A DNA stretch of 64,000 nt from CAYRUD01 sp964427425 (GTDB lineage Bacteria; Chlamydiota; Chlamydiia; Chlamydiales; FEN-1388): contig CAYRUD010000014.1 of NCBI GenBank assembly GCA_964427425.1, forward strand, positions 434,001-498,000. The letters are read 5' to 3'. The position numbers and the translations under genes were made by a program. Within the stretch, counting starts at the first letter, position 1. Each line of letters begins with the position of its first letter. Below are positions 47,093-55,834 of this stretch, piece after piece. The notes under the pieces were generated by a model, which did not search any database, was not told the DNA's origin, and was given only the letters and a program-made list of their open reading frames with translations.

Positions 47093-48175
47093 AAGCTCTT
47101 TGACTCAGCGAGGCCCTATAACCAGCTCCCTCTTCTTCCGCCTAAGATAGATCTTGAAATACCAAGCGTGCTTAAAGCTTGTATTGAAGCGAATAAAGAA
47201 TTGGCAAAGTTAAAAGTAGCTGAGCAGCTCATACCGAATCAAACTGTGTTGATTAATAGCATTCCCTTATTGGAATCACAGGCTAGCTCTGCAATCGAAA
47301 ATATTGTGACAACCACCGACGAGCTATTTGAGTGCGCTCAGGCAAATGCAGCTGCAATGAACTCAGCAACCAAGGAAACCCTTCAGTACCGCCAAGCTCT
47401 TTATCAGGGATTTCAAGCGATTAAGAAGCGTCCTTTAAGCATAGCAGTAATTTGTGAGATTTGTAGCACCATCCGGCAGGTAGACACAGGGCTGCGGAAG
47501 CTTCCGGGAACGGCGCTTGTCAATGAATTATCCGGGCAAACTATTTATATTCCGCCGGAAGGTGAGGAGCTCTTGAGGCAACTCCTTACGAATTGGCAAG
47601 ACTATCTGCATCAAAAAGATGGTGTTGATCCTCTTATTAAATTAGCCGTCCAGCATTATCAGTTTGAGGCCATTCACCCTTTTCCTGATGGTAATGGTAG
47701 GACAGGTCGTATTATTAACTTGCTGTATTTAATCGAGCAGGAGTTACTCGATACCCCGATTCTTTATTTGAGTGGCTACATCATTAGACACAAGGCTCAG
47801 TACTATGAAAAATTACTGAAGGTGACTACAGAAGGGGCGTGGGTGGATTGGGTTCTCTATTTCTTGGCAGCTATAGCTGAAACATCGAAGTGGACAAGTG
47901 CCAAGATTTTTGCCATTCGCGAACTCATGGAAGAGTCACGTGCATATATTCGCTTGAAAGCCCCTTCCATCTACAGCAAGGAACTTGTGGAGCTGCTCTT
48001 TGCTCAGCCTTATATTCGAATCGCCAACGTAACTCAGATGAATTCTATAGGACGCGACACCGCTTCTAGGCACCTTAAACTACTTTGTGAAATCGGATTT
48101 CTCGAAGAGGTAAAAAGGGGTAGAGATAAGCTATTTATCAATCATCGATTTCTTAGCTTGCTCAAGCAAAAATAG
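47090..48175 (+). CDS. Fic family protein with C-terminal winged-helix domain
   Basis: A 361-residue Fic protein, usually an AMP-transferase. The active site HPFPDGNGRTGR at residues 196-207 has all key residues. An N-terminal inhibitory helix motif, SSAIEN, lies at residues 66-71, so it is of the class in which a glutamate in front of the Fic fold blocks ATP until released. A winged helix-turn-helix occupies residues about 300-355 (IANVTQMNSIGRDTASRHLKLLCEIGFLEEVKRG). The AAGG ribosome-binding site and the ATG overlap an operator-like palindrome, suggesting self-control. The target may be a bacterial or host protein. It has no signal peptide. A close neighbour is the 3' end of the tmRNA gene. 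Confidence 0.93.
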   Translation: MKLFDSARPYNQLPLLPPKIDLEIPSVLKACIEANKELAKLKVAEQLIPNQTVLINSIPLLESQASSAIENIVTTTDELFECAQANAAAMNSATKETLQYRQALYQGFQAIKKRPLSIAVICEICSTIRQVDTGLRKLPGTALVNELSGQTIYIPPEGEELLRQLLTNWQDYLHQKDGVDPLIKLAVQHYQFEAIHPFPDGNGRTGRIINLLYLIEQELLDTPILYLSGYIIRHKAQYYEKLLKVTTEGAWVDWVLYFLAAIAETSKWTSAKIFAIRELMEESRAYIRLKAPSIYSKELVELLFAQPYIRIANVTQMNSIGRDTASRHLKLLCEIGFLEEVKRGRDKLFINHRFLSLLKQK

Positions 48176-48212
48176 TAGCCTGTAGTCAGAGGATTACCTG
48201 ATTTTGACTGGT

Positions 48213-48241
48213 AAAAAAGCCTCCAGGATACAACTGGAGGC
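48213..48241 (-). terminator. Rho-independent terminator of ssrA
   Basis: Read on the minus strand, GCCTCCAG, a 7-base loop, then CTGGAGGC and TTTTTT. It starts 6 bases after the tmRNA 3' end. Confidence 0.9.
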
Positions 48242-48246
48242 CGGAA

Positions 48247-48664
48247 TGGAGGTGGAGAGAATCGAACTCTCGTCCTTAGAAAGCGCTAGAAGACGCGCCT
48301 CTACGTGCATAGTACCTCTTGAAATAGGTCTCTCTTTCCAAACGGTGTGAGGTACGAGGTCACCCAGAAAAAGATCCCTCTTGCGAGTTAGTCTCGCTCC
48401 AAATCTCCTTCGCAAGATCAGAAGACTAAGAGCATACCAAGAAGTATGAACGATAAGATCCGGCGCACTCTTGGTCAGGTGAGCCGCTTATCGGGCGCGT
48501 TAAACTGTTAGGTTTAGGCAGCCATCGCAAGAGAACCGAAATCGGCTCTTACGATTTTGCTATTTTGTGTAGCATGTATTGTTTGCCGGATGATTAAGGA
48601 GGCCAACCGACGTCCTCCGCACGCAACGTGCCTTAGGCTTTTAAGTCGAACCCAGGACACCCCC
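48247..48664 (-). ncRNA. ssrA: Transfer-messenger RNA (tmRNA)
   Basis: A 418-base one-piece tmRNA. The 5' end GGGGGTG pairs with the 3' CACCTCC to make the seven-base acceptor stem, followed by an A discriminator; CCA is not encoded. The tRNA-like part has a T arm with stem GAGAG/CTCTC and loop TTCGATT. The tag frame, from about 48573 down to 48514, ends in a TAA. Taking GCT as the resume codon, the tag reads ATQNSKIVRADFGSLAMAA, although the exact first codon is not certain. tmRNA rescues stalled ribosomes and tags the unfinished protein for proteolysis. Tag endings like LAxAA are recognised by ClpXP. Confidence 0.95.
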
Positions 48665-48785
48665 GTTATAGGGAATAAGCTAAGTATACAGTATTTGATC
48701 TTTTCTCTTCTAGGAAAGAGTGTTCCTCAAGGAAATGGCGAAGGTCAAAGAGAGCTTTTATACCCTTCGCCATAGAAGTGAGTGG

Positions 48786-49868
48786 CTACTTTTGAGGTCT
48801 CCATGAAGAGTCAGTATCTTGCCTTATGAGCCACTGATTCAAAAGTCCTTCGGGGGTGATGCCATTTTGAAGGTTTGTCTCAATTTCTTGCTGGAGCTGT
48901 TTTATGAGGCTAGAGCGTATCGAGTGAAATATAAAAGCTGGAGTCGTTTTTTTAGGGGCTACTCCTTTTTGTAGCGACATATGTGCTGCAAGAATCTGAA
49001 TAGCTGTCAGCATTTTTACGCTATTTTTAAAAGCGCCAGCTCCCCAACGTCCCGTATGGACCTCAAATTTGAGCTTTTTTTGTTTCGCTTTGTGGAGTTT
49101 AAGGGCGGCGATGTTGGCGACAAGAGCTTGTTTTAAATGGAAATGAAGATCTCTTATTGAGTATTTCTTGCGTTTAGATCTCTTCCAGTCTTTAGCGACT
49201 AGCCCAATAACGTGTGCATGTGAGTGCGGGTTTGAAACAGAGTGAATGCTATTTCTGACGTCTAGAGGATCTGCATTGCTGAGTTTACTTCCGTAGGGCA
49301 CTCTTGAGATATCAAAAGCTCTTTGCAGATTCACTACGAGAAAAGGCTCTACATCTTTCTTTTGGAAGGGAAGGATTGCTGTATTGTTTCTTACGTTAAA
49401 AGCAAGCTGCGCTAGCTGCGGAAACTCTAAAAACATCCTCTCTTCTTGAACGTTTCCATTAGAGCGAAATCCGCCGCCAAAGGTGGATCCATTAGCGAAA
49501 TCAACCCAAAAAGCGCCATTCGTTTTATAAGAGAAAAACGAGTGATCTGTTTTTATCTTGATCTTTCCTTGGATCACTTGCTTCTTAAGAAGTTGTTTGA
49601 ACTTCTTATTTGATAGAGAAGCTTTATACCACGTAATCGTATTGGTAAGAGGATATCTTGCTTTGACGACTGTATCGACTAATAACTCATATTTTGCTTG
49701 ATTGGCATTTTTCTCAAGAATCCAGTTTGTGAAGGCTCGATAGTCTTGGCTGTAAAGAGAAGTTGTGTATTTTTTTACATCAACTTTTGGTGGTTTATTT
49801 TTCTTCTCAGCTCCTGAAAGAGGGGAAAGACTTAAGCATGCCAGTGCTAGATACCATAAAATATTCAT
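48786..49868 (-). CDS. Exported PARG-like poly(ADP-ribose) glycohydrolase
   Basis: A 360-residue protein. Residues 1-20 are a Sec signal peptide ending LSGA. The PARG signature is clear: WVDFANGSTFGGG at residues 121-133 and VQEE at 140-143, where the GGG loop holds ADP-ribose and the two glutamates are catalytic. A second PARG motif follows, TGRWGAGAF at residues 272-280. PARG enzymes remove ADP-ribose polymers from proteins. A bacterial, exported version in an intracellular organism could strip host or inclusion ADP-ribosylation marks (inference). The alternative is a related macrodomain hydrolase with another ADP-ribose substrate. It is a single gene, separated by a terminator from the SycD/Inc operon. 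Confidence 0.85.
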   Translation of the reverse strand: MNILWYLALACLSLSPLSGAEKKNKPPKVDVKKYTTSLYSQDYRAFTNWILEKNANQAKYELLVDTVVKARYPLTNTITWYKASLSNKKFKQLLKKQVIQGKIKIKTDHSFFSYKTNGAFWVDFANGSTFGGGFRSNGNVQEERMFLEFPQLAQLAFNVRNNTAILPFQKKDVEPFLVVNLQRAFDISRVPYGSKLSNADPLDVRNSIHSVSNPHSHAHVIGLVAKDWKRSKRKKYSIRDLHFHLKQALVANIAALKLHKAKQKKLKFEVHTGRWGAGAFKNSVKMLTAIQILAAHMSLQKGVAPKKTTPAFIFHSIRSSLIKQLQQEIETNLQNGITPEGLLNQWLIRQDTDSSWRPQK

Positions 49869-49936
49869 TCTTTTATGCCTGTATTTTTAATAATTTTATT
49901 TAATGGTACTGGCCGATTATTAATTTTTAATTAAAA

Positions 49937-49973
49937 AAGCGCTTTTTCTCCTGTAATTGAAGAAAAAGCGCCT
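49937..49973 (-). terminator. Terminator of the SycD/Inc-like operon
   Basis: On the minus strand, GCGCTTTTTCT, an 11-base loop, then AGAAAAAGCGC and TTTTTTAATT. It lies about 30 bases after the last gene of the four-gene operon. Confidence 0.88.
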
Positions 49974-50002
49974 TTATTCGGAGAGTTATAGAGTAAAAGC
50001 TA

Positions 50003-51103
50003 TTATTGTTGAGTCTCTTGCTTATTGAGATAGTTGCTGATGGCCTCTTGAACCTCTGGAATTTCAAGGAGAGAGATAGAGCTTTTTAGTTGTTCAAGTG
50101 TGTTCTGTAATGTAGATTCAGAGTTTTTAAGTTCTCTTGTCTCTTTCTCAAGTAGGTTCAATTTATCTTCTAGCAGTATGTTGTTATAAGTAAGGTCTTC
50201 GTTTGTTCTATCTAACCGTTGGAGTTCTTTACGTGTTTGCTCGAGATGTTGCTCTTTAATAGTGACATCTGATGAAAGCTCTTTAAGAGTCATATTGAGC
50301 TTATTAACCATGTCGTTCCATGTGGAGCTTAAATCATGCATTGACTGGGCGAATTCTCGAAGGCTTTCAGCATCTTGTTCCAAATCGTCTTGAATAATCG
50401 AGGCGTTTGTCACTTGAGCGCTGATTTCATGTATTTCATGGTCAAGACTATTTGTTTTAAAGTAATCCACTTGCTGAGTAATCAGTTTGGCAGAGTTATC
50501 CCACTCTTTTGCTATATCTTTCGCTTTAGCTAAAGATTGAGAGATAAGCTCAAGTCTTTTTGTGAGCGCTTGAATTTCTTGCGTTTTATCTTCAACTTTC
50601 TTGCTTGCTTGCTCATGAAGCTGTCGCTCAGCTTGGAGCTGCTGTCGAAGAAGGTCATTTATTCTAATTAATTCGGACTTGCGCTTATTAAGTTGTTTTT
50701 CCTGAGAATGAATGTCTCCTGTCGCTTGCTGAATATCTTGAGTAATTTGCTCGAGCTTCTTAAGGGGTCTCCAGGCACAGAGGTATACAGTGGAGATGCA
50801 GCTCGTGGCCGCAAGAGTTGCACCCACTACGCCGGAAGCAAGCCCTAGGCCAAAGATAACATAATTACTGGTACTATAGGCCAGATATGCTACAGCTCCT
50901 CCGACACCCGCTGTTGTTAGGCCGCAAGCAGTTCCGGCTCCGCTTAAGAATTGCACGGGGTGAAGTCTCCTGATAGCTCTACCAAGCCAAGAAGACTGTG
51001 GCTGTGGTACTTGCTGATTTGGAATGTCTATTACAGTATGGTTTTGGTGATCAACAAGTTGTATTTCATTGTTTGTGTTTATTTGGGTGGTATTAGTAAA
51101 CAT
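50003..51103 (-). CDS. Inc-like coiled-coil membrane protein A
   Basis: A 366-residue protein. After a polar N-terminus, residues about 50-110 form a two-lobed hydrophobic region (FLSGAGTACGLTTAGVGGAVAYLAY, then NYVIFGLGLASGVVGATLAATSC). The remaining 250 residues are a long coiled coil rich in Leu, Glu, Lys and Gln. This is the layout of chlamydial inclusion-membrane (Inc) proteins and also of some type III translocators. It is the last gene of a four-gene operon led by a SycD-like chaperone, so it is a good type III substrate candidate. The next upstream gene, also about 366 residues, has the same layout. Confidence 0.75.
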   Translation of the reverse strand: MFTNTTQINTNNEIQLVDHQNHTVIDIPNQQVPQPQSSWLGRAIRRLHPVQFLSGAGTACGLTTAGVGGAVAYLAYSTSNYVIFGLGLASGVVGATLAATSCISTVYLCAWRPLKKLEQITQDIQQATGDIHSQEKQLNKRKSELIRINDLLRQQLQAERQLHEQASKKVEDKTQEIQALTKRLELISQSLAKAKDIAKEWDNSAKLITQQVDYFKTNSLDHEIHEISAQVTNASIIQDDLEQDAESLREFAQSMHDLSSTWNDMVNKLNMTLKELSSDVTIKEQHLEQTRKELQRLDRTNEDLTYNNILLEDKLNLLEKETRELKNSESTLQNTLEQLKSSISLLEIPEVQEAISNYLNKQETQQ

Positions 51104-51130
51104 GAGACCCTCTTCGCTCTTATTTTTTAA

Positions 51131-52231
51131 TTATTGTTTATTCACTGTTTGTTCTTGTTTTGAGGAAGTATCTGTCCGAGGAGAGGGGTTTTGATCTTGT
51201 CGAGGGGTTTGGACTTGCTTCTTTTTCTGGTCGATCTTTTGTTCAACATCTTTTAATCGCTCTATAAGGACGTTTGTGTCTTGAACCATTTTTTTGACAT
51301 TTGTTGTTCTTTCGCCAAGCTGCTGATCCACGGAGTGGAGCTTATCGACACTTTGCTCGAGCCTTCCCGCGTTGTTTTTGAGCTCATTGATCTCAGCGAT
51401 TATTGCCTCTTTTTCTTTCTTTACCTGGATGAGAAGCTCTAAGATCCTATAGTAGGTATGATGAAAGTCAGTCGCGAGCTTCTCAGCTTCTTCTTTCTTG
51501 TGCTGGAGAGCTCCTTGTGTCTCGTCAATATCTCCTAAAGAGAGCTGCATTGATTGCTGGACATTGCGCATCTCTTCAAGCTGCTTTGAAAGCTCTTCGC
51601 TATTGCAAGAGAGGCGCTTATTAAGATCTACAAATTGATTGATCTTAGTCGAGACATCGTTTGTGGTTTTTTGAAATCCATCAAGTAATTTTTGGAGGTT
51701 TTCGGCCTTCTTTTCAGCAGCTTCTAGCTCATGTATCGACTTTTGAAGCTTATCGATAGTTTCTTCGATCAGTTTTTCTTTCTTTATGAGCTCTTTCTTT
51801 TGAAGAGAGAGATCTTTGTCCAGTGTCTGAACTGTAGTTGAAAGCTCGGTGTTGGTTTGTCTAAGATCTGTAATAAGCTTGCCCATTTGTCGGACTTTAT
51901 CGGCTAATACTTTTGCATAGCCTTCTAAAGACATGAGGGGGACATAGCTTGCAACACAGATTCCGGCATAGGCAGCAACTACTGCCGAAATGCCGTGAAA
52001 GATTGCTTGAGGAGTGTTTCCTAAAACAGCGTGGGCGACGCAGCCGATAACTTGCGCAACTGAAAGCGCTCCAGCGCCAATTGCAGGAAGATATGTCCAT
52101 ACACTCCAACGCGCGGTTTTAGCTTCTTCGGGACTTGATGGAAGATTGAGTTGGGCTCCAACATCGCCCGCAGTTTGTATGACGTCTTGAAACGCTGAGA
52201 GGGCAGGAGAGACGAGACTAAAAATTGCCAT
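51131..52231 (-). CDS. Inc-like coiled-coil membrane protein B
   Basis: I start at an internal ATG preceded by AAGAGGA, giving 366 residues; the frame extends 47 codons further but would overlap the previous gene. Residues about 45-105 hold the two-lobed hydrophobic part (WTYLPAIGAGALSVAQVIGC, HGISAVVAAYAGICVASYVPLM). The rest is a strong coiled coil (to about residue 340) with a short polar tail. This is the same architecture and length as its downstream neighbour, which follows after 27 bases. The likely role is as a secreted membrane-inserted protein of the inclusion or a translocator subunit. Sequence likeness between the two is low by eye. Confidence 0.75.
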   Translation of the reverse strand: MAIFSLVSPALSAFQDVIQTAGDVGAQLNLPSSPEEAKTARWSVWTYLPAIGAGALSVAQVIGCVAHAVLGNTPQAIFHGISAVVAAYAGICVASYVPLMSLEGYAKVLADKVRQMGKLITDLRQTNTELSTTVQTLDKDLSLQKKELIKKEKLIEETIDKLQKSIHELEAAEKKAENLQKLLDGFQKTTNDVSTKINQFVDLNKRLSCNSEELSKQLEEMRNVQQSMQLSLGDIDETQGALQHKKEEAEKLATDFHHTYYRILELLIQVKKEKEAIIAEINELKNNAGRLEQSVDKLHSVDQQLGERTTNVKKMVQDTNVLIERLKDVEQKIDQKKKQVQTPRQDQNPSPRTDTSSKQEQTVNKQ

Positions 52232-52265
52232 GAGAGAAATCCTCTTACATAGGGTTAGCTCTATT

Positions 52266-52673
52266 TCATATCTGATGGTCTTCTTGAATAAGTGGAAGAC
52301 AACCAATGAGCGGAAGGGCTGCCATATGCGACGCAAGATGATCTTTTGTAAAGGTCTGGTCAATGACAGCATTTTTGTTCATTGAATCAGACGTACTTGT
52401 CTCAGATGGCAGGAGTTGGCAGCTTCTAGACGCTGCTGATTGCTGGAGTTCATGGGGAACATATAATGAAAGAACTGACTTGAACTCTGTTTGAAGCGGG
52501 TTTACAGCAGTTTGGTTCTCTGAAGACTTATTATCCGTCTCTTTGAGAGACTCAGGAAGGGATTGAGCAGGAAGAAGCGTTGGAGCAAGCTTTCCATGTG
52601 TGCTCGAAGATAAGCCTCTTACTTGAGAAGATGAAGTATAAAGTGGGTGATCAGAAGTCCCGGATATAGACAT
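52266..52673 (-). CDS. Small Ser-rich operon protein, hypothetical
   Basis: 135 residues from an ATG preceded by AAAGG; an upstream ATG (52727) would add 18 residues. The product is rich in Ser, Thr, Gln and Leu and predicted mostly disordered (for example SSSQVRGLSSSTHGKLAPT). It has no hydrophobic helix except a short PLIGCLPLI near the end. It sits between the SycD-like chaperone and the two Inc-like proteins with short gaps, so it is probably another secreted substrate or a small partner of the chaperone. No family was recognised. Confidence 0.6.
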   Translation of the reverse strand: MSISGTSDHPLYTSSSQVRGLSSSTHGKLAPTLLPAQSLPESLKETDNKSSENQTAVNPLQTEFKSVLSLYVPHELQQSAASRSCQLLPSETSTSDSMNKNAVIDQTFTKDHLASHMAALPLIGCLPLIQEDHQI

Positions 52674-52741
52674 AATATAAACCTTTATAACATTCTTTAC
52701 TTTCTCTGGACGTATATGCTGGAGCATCTTTTGGCTATCAA

Positions 52742-53593
52742 TTAGGCTGGAAAAGCTCCATTCGGCTGCTTACATTCTTTTAGGTGTTCTTGTATGAGCT
52801 GTATAAGCTCAGAATCTTTCTTTGGCCCTTTTGCCTCTTCCTTTTGGAGTGCTATTTTCAATGACGATGAGTAGAGCTCGGAGTCAAATTGAGCGAGATA
52901 GCAAGCGGCAGTGTAAATATGCGGCCAAGGCTCGTCAGGTATGCATTGAGAAGCTATATAATATGCTTTTATAGCCTCGTTATATTGAGATGAGTAGTAA
53001 AGGGCATGACCGAAGAAGATCCATAAATCAGCATTTTTCGAGTCGATCCATGCTAAGAATCCGAGGATTAAAGCGCTTCTCTCATAGTGTCCAATTTCAT
53101 AGAGATCTCTTGCTGGGCGATAGAGTTCTTGAATATCGTGTGACGTCAGCTTAAGAATCTCTTTCCAGGATTTTCCAGAGAAAAAGTCGAGAACAGATCG
53201 GGTGTAAGCAATTTTATTATGAAAATTGAGCTGGAGACCTTTTTCTAATTTTCTAAGTGATTGAACACTTTCATGATACAGCTCTGGTTTTTCAGCGGCT
53301 TGAAGTTGAAGTGTGCGAGCGAGTGTTTTATAACCTTCAGAGACTTTGTATAAGATGAGATTTAGATCTCGCTCAATTTCTTGACTTGTCTCTTCATTTG
53401 ATGATTCAGCTGTTCGCAATCCAGTAAGGATTGAGGATGGCGATGTGTGATATCCCTTTCGATTATCATCTTCTTCAATCAATTCATGAAGAAGCGATGC
53501 AATGGAGTGAGTGATCGATTTGATCTCGTCCTCAAGAGGGGAAGGATGTATAGACGACGCATCTCGTTGTAGTGGAGATTGTGTGTGTGGCAT
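52742..53593 (-). CDS. SycD/LcrH-like TPR secretion chaperone
   Basis: A 283-residue protein. The first 120 residues are polar and helical. Residues about 165-265 are three tetratricopeptide-like repeats (DLYEIGHYERSALILGFLAWID, ADLWIFFGHALYYSSQYNEAIKAY, PWPHIYTAACYLAQFDSELYSSSL). This matches class II type III secretion chaperones (SycD, LcrH), which hold translocator proteins. Typical members are about 160 residues, so it carries an extra N-terminal part. It heads the operon with the small protein and two Inc-like genes, the usual chaperone-before-substrate order. Confidence 0.78.
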   Translation of the reverse strand: MPHTQSPLQRDASSIHPSPLEDEIKSITHSIASLLHELIEEDDNRKGYHTSPSSILTGLRTAESSNEETSQEIERDLNLILYKVSEGYKTLARTLQLQAAEKPELYHESVQSLRKLEKGLQLNFHNKIAYTRSVLDFFSGKSWKEILKLTSHDIQELYRPARDLYEIGHYERSALILGFLAWIDSKNADLWIFFGHALYYSSQYNEAIKAYYIASQCIPDEPWPHIYTAACYLAQFDSELYSSSLKIALQKEEAKGPKKDSELIQLIQEHLKECKQPNGAFPA

Positions 53594-53701
53594 GAGAATT
53601 AAGGCCTTTTTTCGTCTTAAACCAGAAATGACCGAAGATATTTCTTGTCATTACTCAAAAAAACCTTTGTGTCAAGCAATGAATTAAAAGACTGAAGGAT
53701 A

Positions 53702-53729
53702 GAAGAAGAGAGAATTAACTCTCTTCTTC
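53702..53729 (-). terminator. Hairpin after the S10 peptidase gene
   Basis: A perfect 11-bp stem (GAAGAAGAGAG/CTCTCTTCTTC) with a 6-base loop, 22 bases after the peptidase stop on the minus strand. The following T run is poor. Confidence 0.6.
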
Positions 53730-53751
53730 AGATAGAAAAGATAAATAAAAA

Positions 53752-55431
53752 TTATCGATCAGATTCTGCGGCGGTTAGTGCGAGTTCGTCCGGGTGGATC
53801 GTTTGAGTGGTCTCTATTTTGAGAGGGGGCGTTTCAATAAATTTGGCAAGATCTGAGATAAGCTTTTGTCTTGTAGATGGGACAAGATACATCATATGGC
53901 CGCCGAAGTAGCGCTTCATGGTGATGTTGTTTCTGACCTCAGGCGAAAGAAGAAGTCTATGAATATTCAGCTCCTGTCCAAAGAATGGGAGTGCCAAATC
54001 ATAGATGCCGGATGCTACGAAGAGCTTCATATCCGGATTCTGTGCGAGAGTCAACCTTGCGTCTGCGACAACTGAGCAATAGCCAAGTCCAGGAGGGGTA
54101 TTTGGCCGCTGCCAGTTCCATGTCGATGGATTTGCTTTTGAGGAGAAGATTTCATACGGCTTTGTCTTTGCTGCGATCGCTTTTAAGTCTGTTGTAAGAT
54201 ACGAATTCAAAGCAGTGACAAATGCTGGACCGACGGCAAAGAGGCTTGGGTCATTCCAAGCATACTCCTGTCCAGGAATTTTAGCTCCGAGATAGCGACC
54301 ATCGAATCTGCCGATGAGTTGTTTTTTCTCTTTCATAAGATTAAGAGCGAAGAAGTATGGGGAAATTCTGAGGTTGTTCTCAAGGATCGTCTCTTTAGAT
54401 AGTCCGATATATGACGCCATCTTTTCTGCCAGTTTCTCTTTTCTTTGCATAGAGAGCATGTCTCCGATAAGGATTGATGGGCAGTACTCCTTGATACAGA
54501 ATGTCTCAACTTCCTGGAGAAAATCATGCAAGGGTTGGTTGAGCTGTTTTTGGTCTAGCTTGTTGTGATAGCGTGCAAGAGCTGCAAATGTAGGTAGAGG
54601 TGTGATAGCGCTGAGATCTCCAAGATCTGGTGATTCTATATCTCTATAGTCGATAGTCCCGGATATGAGTGCTATTCCTTGGCATGTAATCATGTAGCGA
54701 TCAATAAGCTTTGCTGCGATTCCAGTTACGCGTACTGCGCCATAGCTTTCTCCAATAAGATACTTATCCGATTGCCAGAGGTTAAATTGACCGATAAAGC
54801 GGCTAATGAATTGAGCTAAAGAATCGATATCTTCATCTACTCCAAAGAACTTCATCTGATCGGATGAGGTTTCTGCTTGACTGAAACCGGTCGATACGGG
54901 GTCAACAAAGACGAGATCGGCAACAGTCAAAAGGTTATGGGGGTTGTCGATAACAGTGACCGGCTTTGACTGCCAATTTATATCTTGAATGTTGACTCTC
55001 TTTGGCGCAAGGCCTCCGAGATGAAGCCATACTGATGAGCTTGATGGGCCCCCGTTGAAGCAGAATACGACAGGTCTTTGAGTTTCTGTTTTTAGCGCGT
55101 TTTCAATGTCTTTGAAGTAGGCAATATAGGATATATCTGCACTACTCTTTTCCTCTCTGCATTTCACAGGGATAGAGCCGATTGCCACTTTGTAAGGAAA
55201 CTTCGATGGCGAAGCGCTTTGCGTGTCTAATTGGAATGATAGATCATTTATCCACTGAGGGGGAAGAGGAGTAGTCAGCTGTATCGAAGCTCTGTCTAAA
55301 GCGGATTCAGTTTGAGCGTTTTGACTATTGGCTTGAGTCTCATCGGAATATATTTGTGAAAAGCTTATGGTTGCGAAGGCCAACATAAGAGAGCCTAGGC
55401 TCTTGTGAAAAGCTTTATATACATTCATCAT
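53752..55431 (-). CDS. Serine carboxypeptidase, family S10
   Basis: About 559 residues from an ATG preceded by AAGGAA; an upstream ATG would add 10 residues. The N-terminus has a signal peptide (LGSLMLAFATISFSQIYS). Family S10 motifs are seen: the oxyanion-hole FCFNGGPSSSSVW near residue 129, the nucleophile GESYG near 227, SGIYDLALPF near 475 (Asp), and FGGHMMYLVP near 513 (His). The family removes C-terminal amino acids, usually at acid pH. It is an exported hydrolase that could degrade peptides in the inclusion. It forms a two-gene unit behind the DUF167 gene (31-base gap). Confidence 0.9.
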   Translation of the reverse strand: MMNVYKAFHKSLGSLMLAFATISFSQIYSDETQANSQNAQTESALDRASIQLTTPLPPQWINDLSFQLDTQSASPSKFPYKVAIGSIPVKCREEKSSADISYIAYFKDIENALKTETQRPVVFCFNGGPSSSSVWLHLGGLAPKRVNIQDINWQSKPVTVIDNPHNLLTVADLVFVDPVSTGFSQAETSSDQMKFFGVDEDIDSLAQFISRFIGQFNLWQSDKYLIGESYGAVRVTGIAAKLIDRYMITCQGIALISGTIDYRDIESPDLGDLSAITPLPTFAALARYHNKLDQKQLNQPLHDFLQEVETFCIKEYCPSILIGDMLSMQRKEKLAEKMASYIGLSKETILENNLRISPYFFALNLMKEKKQLIGRFDGRYLGAKIPGQEYAWNDPSLFAVGPAFVTALNSYLTTDLKAIAAKTKPYEIFSSKANPSTWNWQRPNTPPGLGYCSVVADARLTLAQNPDMKLFVASGIYDLALPFFGQELNIHRLLLSPEVRNNITMKRYFGGHMMYLVPSTRQKLISDLAKFIETPPLKIETTQTIHPDELALTAAESDR

Positions 55432-55462
55432 CAATTTCCTTCTTATAAAGCTTACGCCCATA

Positions 55463-55834
55463 TCATTTCATAAGAGATTGGGCGATCATTTTTTGAGTTA
55501 TTTCTACTATTACTTCTTTTGAGGGAATATATGAAAGTGTGACTCGCTTATCTTTACTTGAATCTCCAGAGGAGATTTCAAAGTAGGAGAGAGGTAGGTC
55601 ATATACCTTGGAAAGAAATTTGAGAAGTTCTTTATTCGCTTTTCCTTCTTGAGCAGGTGCCTTAACAGCAATTTTAATCCTGTTGTTATGTACGCCTAAT
55701 ATCTCGCTTTTCTTCGCGTTTGGCTTTACGGTAATGCTGATAGAGACAGTGTTTTCTTTAAATGAAAGATAAGGAAGCGAATGGCTGAAGAGATCTGATG
55801 GCTTTGATTGATTCTTATCTAATTGAATATTCAT
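55463..55834 (-). CDS. DUF167/YggU family protein
   Basis: A 123-residue protein. Residues about 31-115 form the YggU domain: VSISITVKPNAKKSEILG, then IKIAVKAPAQEGKANKELLKFLS and a final SGDSSKDKRVTL strand. Homologues are small alpha/beta proteins of unknown role. The first 30 residues are a polar extension not usual in the family. It precedes the S10 peptidase gene on the same strand. Confidence 0.88.
   Translation of the reverse strand: MNIQLDKNQSKPSDLFSHSLPYLSFKENTVSISITVKPNAKKSEILGVHNNRIKIAVKAPAQEGKANKELLKFLSKVYDLPLSYFEISSGDSSKDKRVTLSYIPSKEVIVEITQKMIAQSLMK

Noticed and set aside
47000..48664. Fic region considered as a genomic island inserted at the tmRNA gene
   Set aside because: tmRNA 3' ends are common insertion sites, but I see no integrase and no second copy of the tmRNA 3' end as an attachment repeat.
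48194..48775. Open frames on both strands within the tmRNA region
   Set aside because: They overlap a well-supported tmRNA gene and its terminator and have no protein-like motif.
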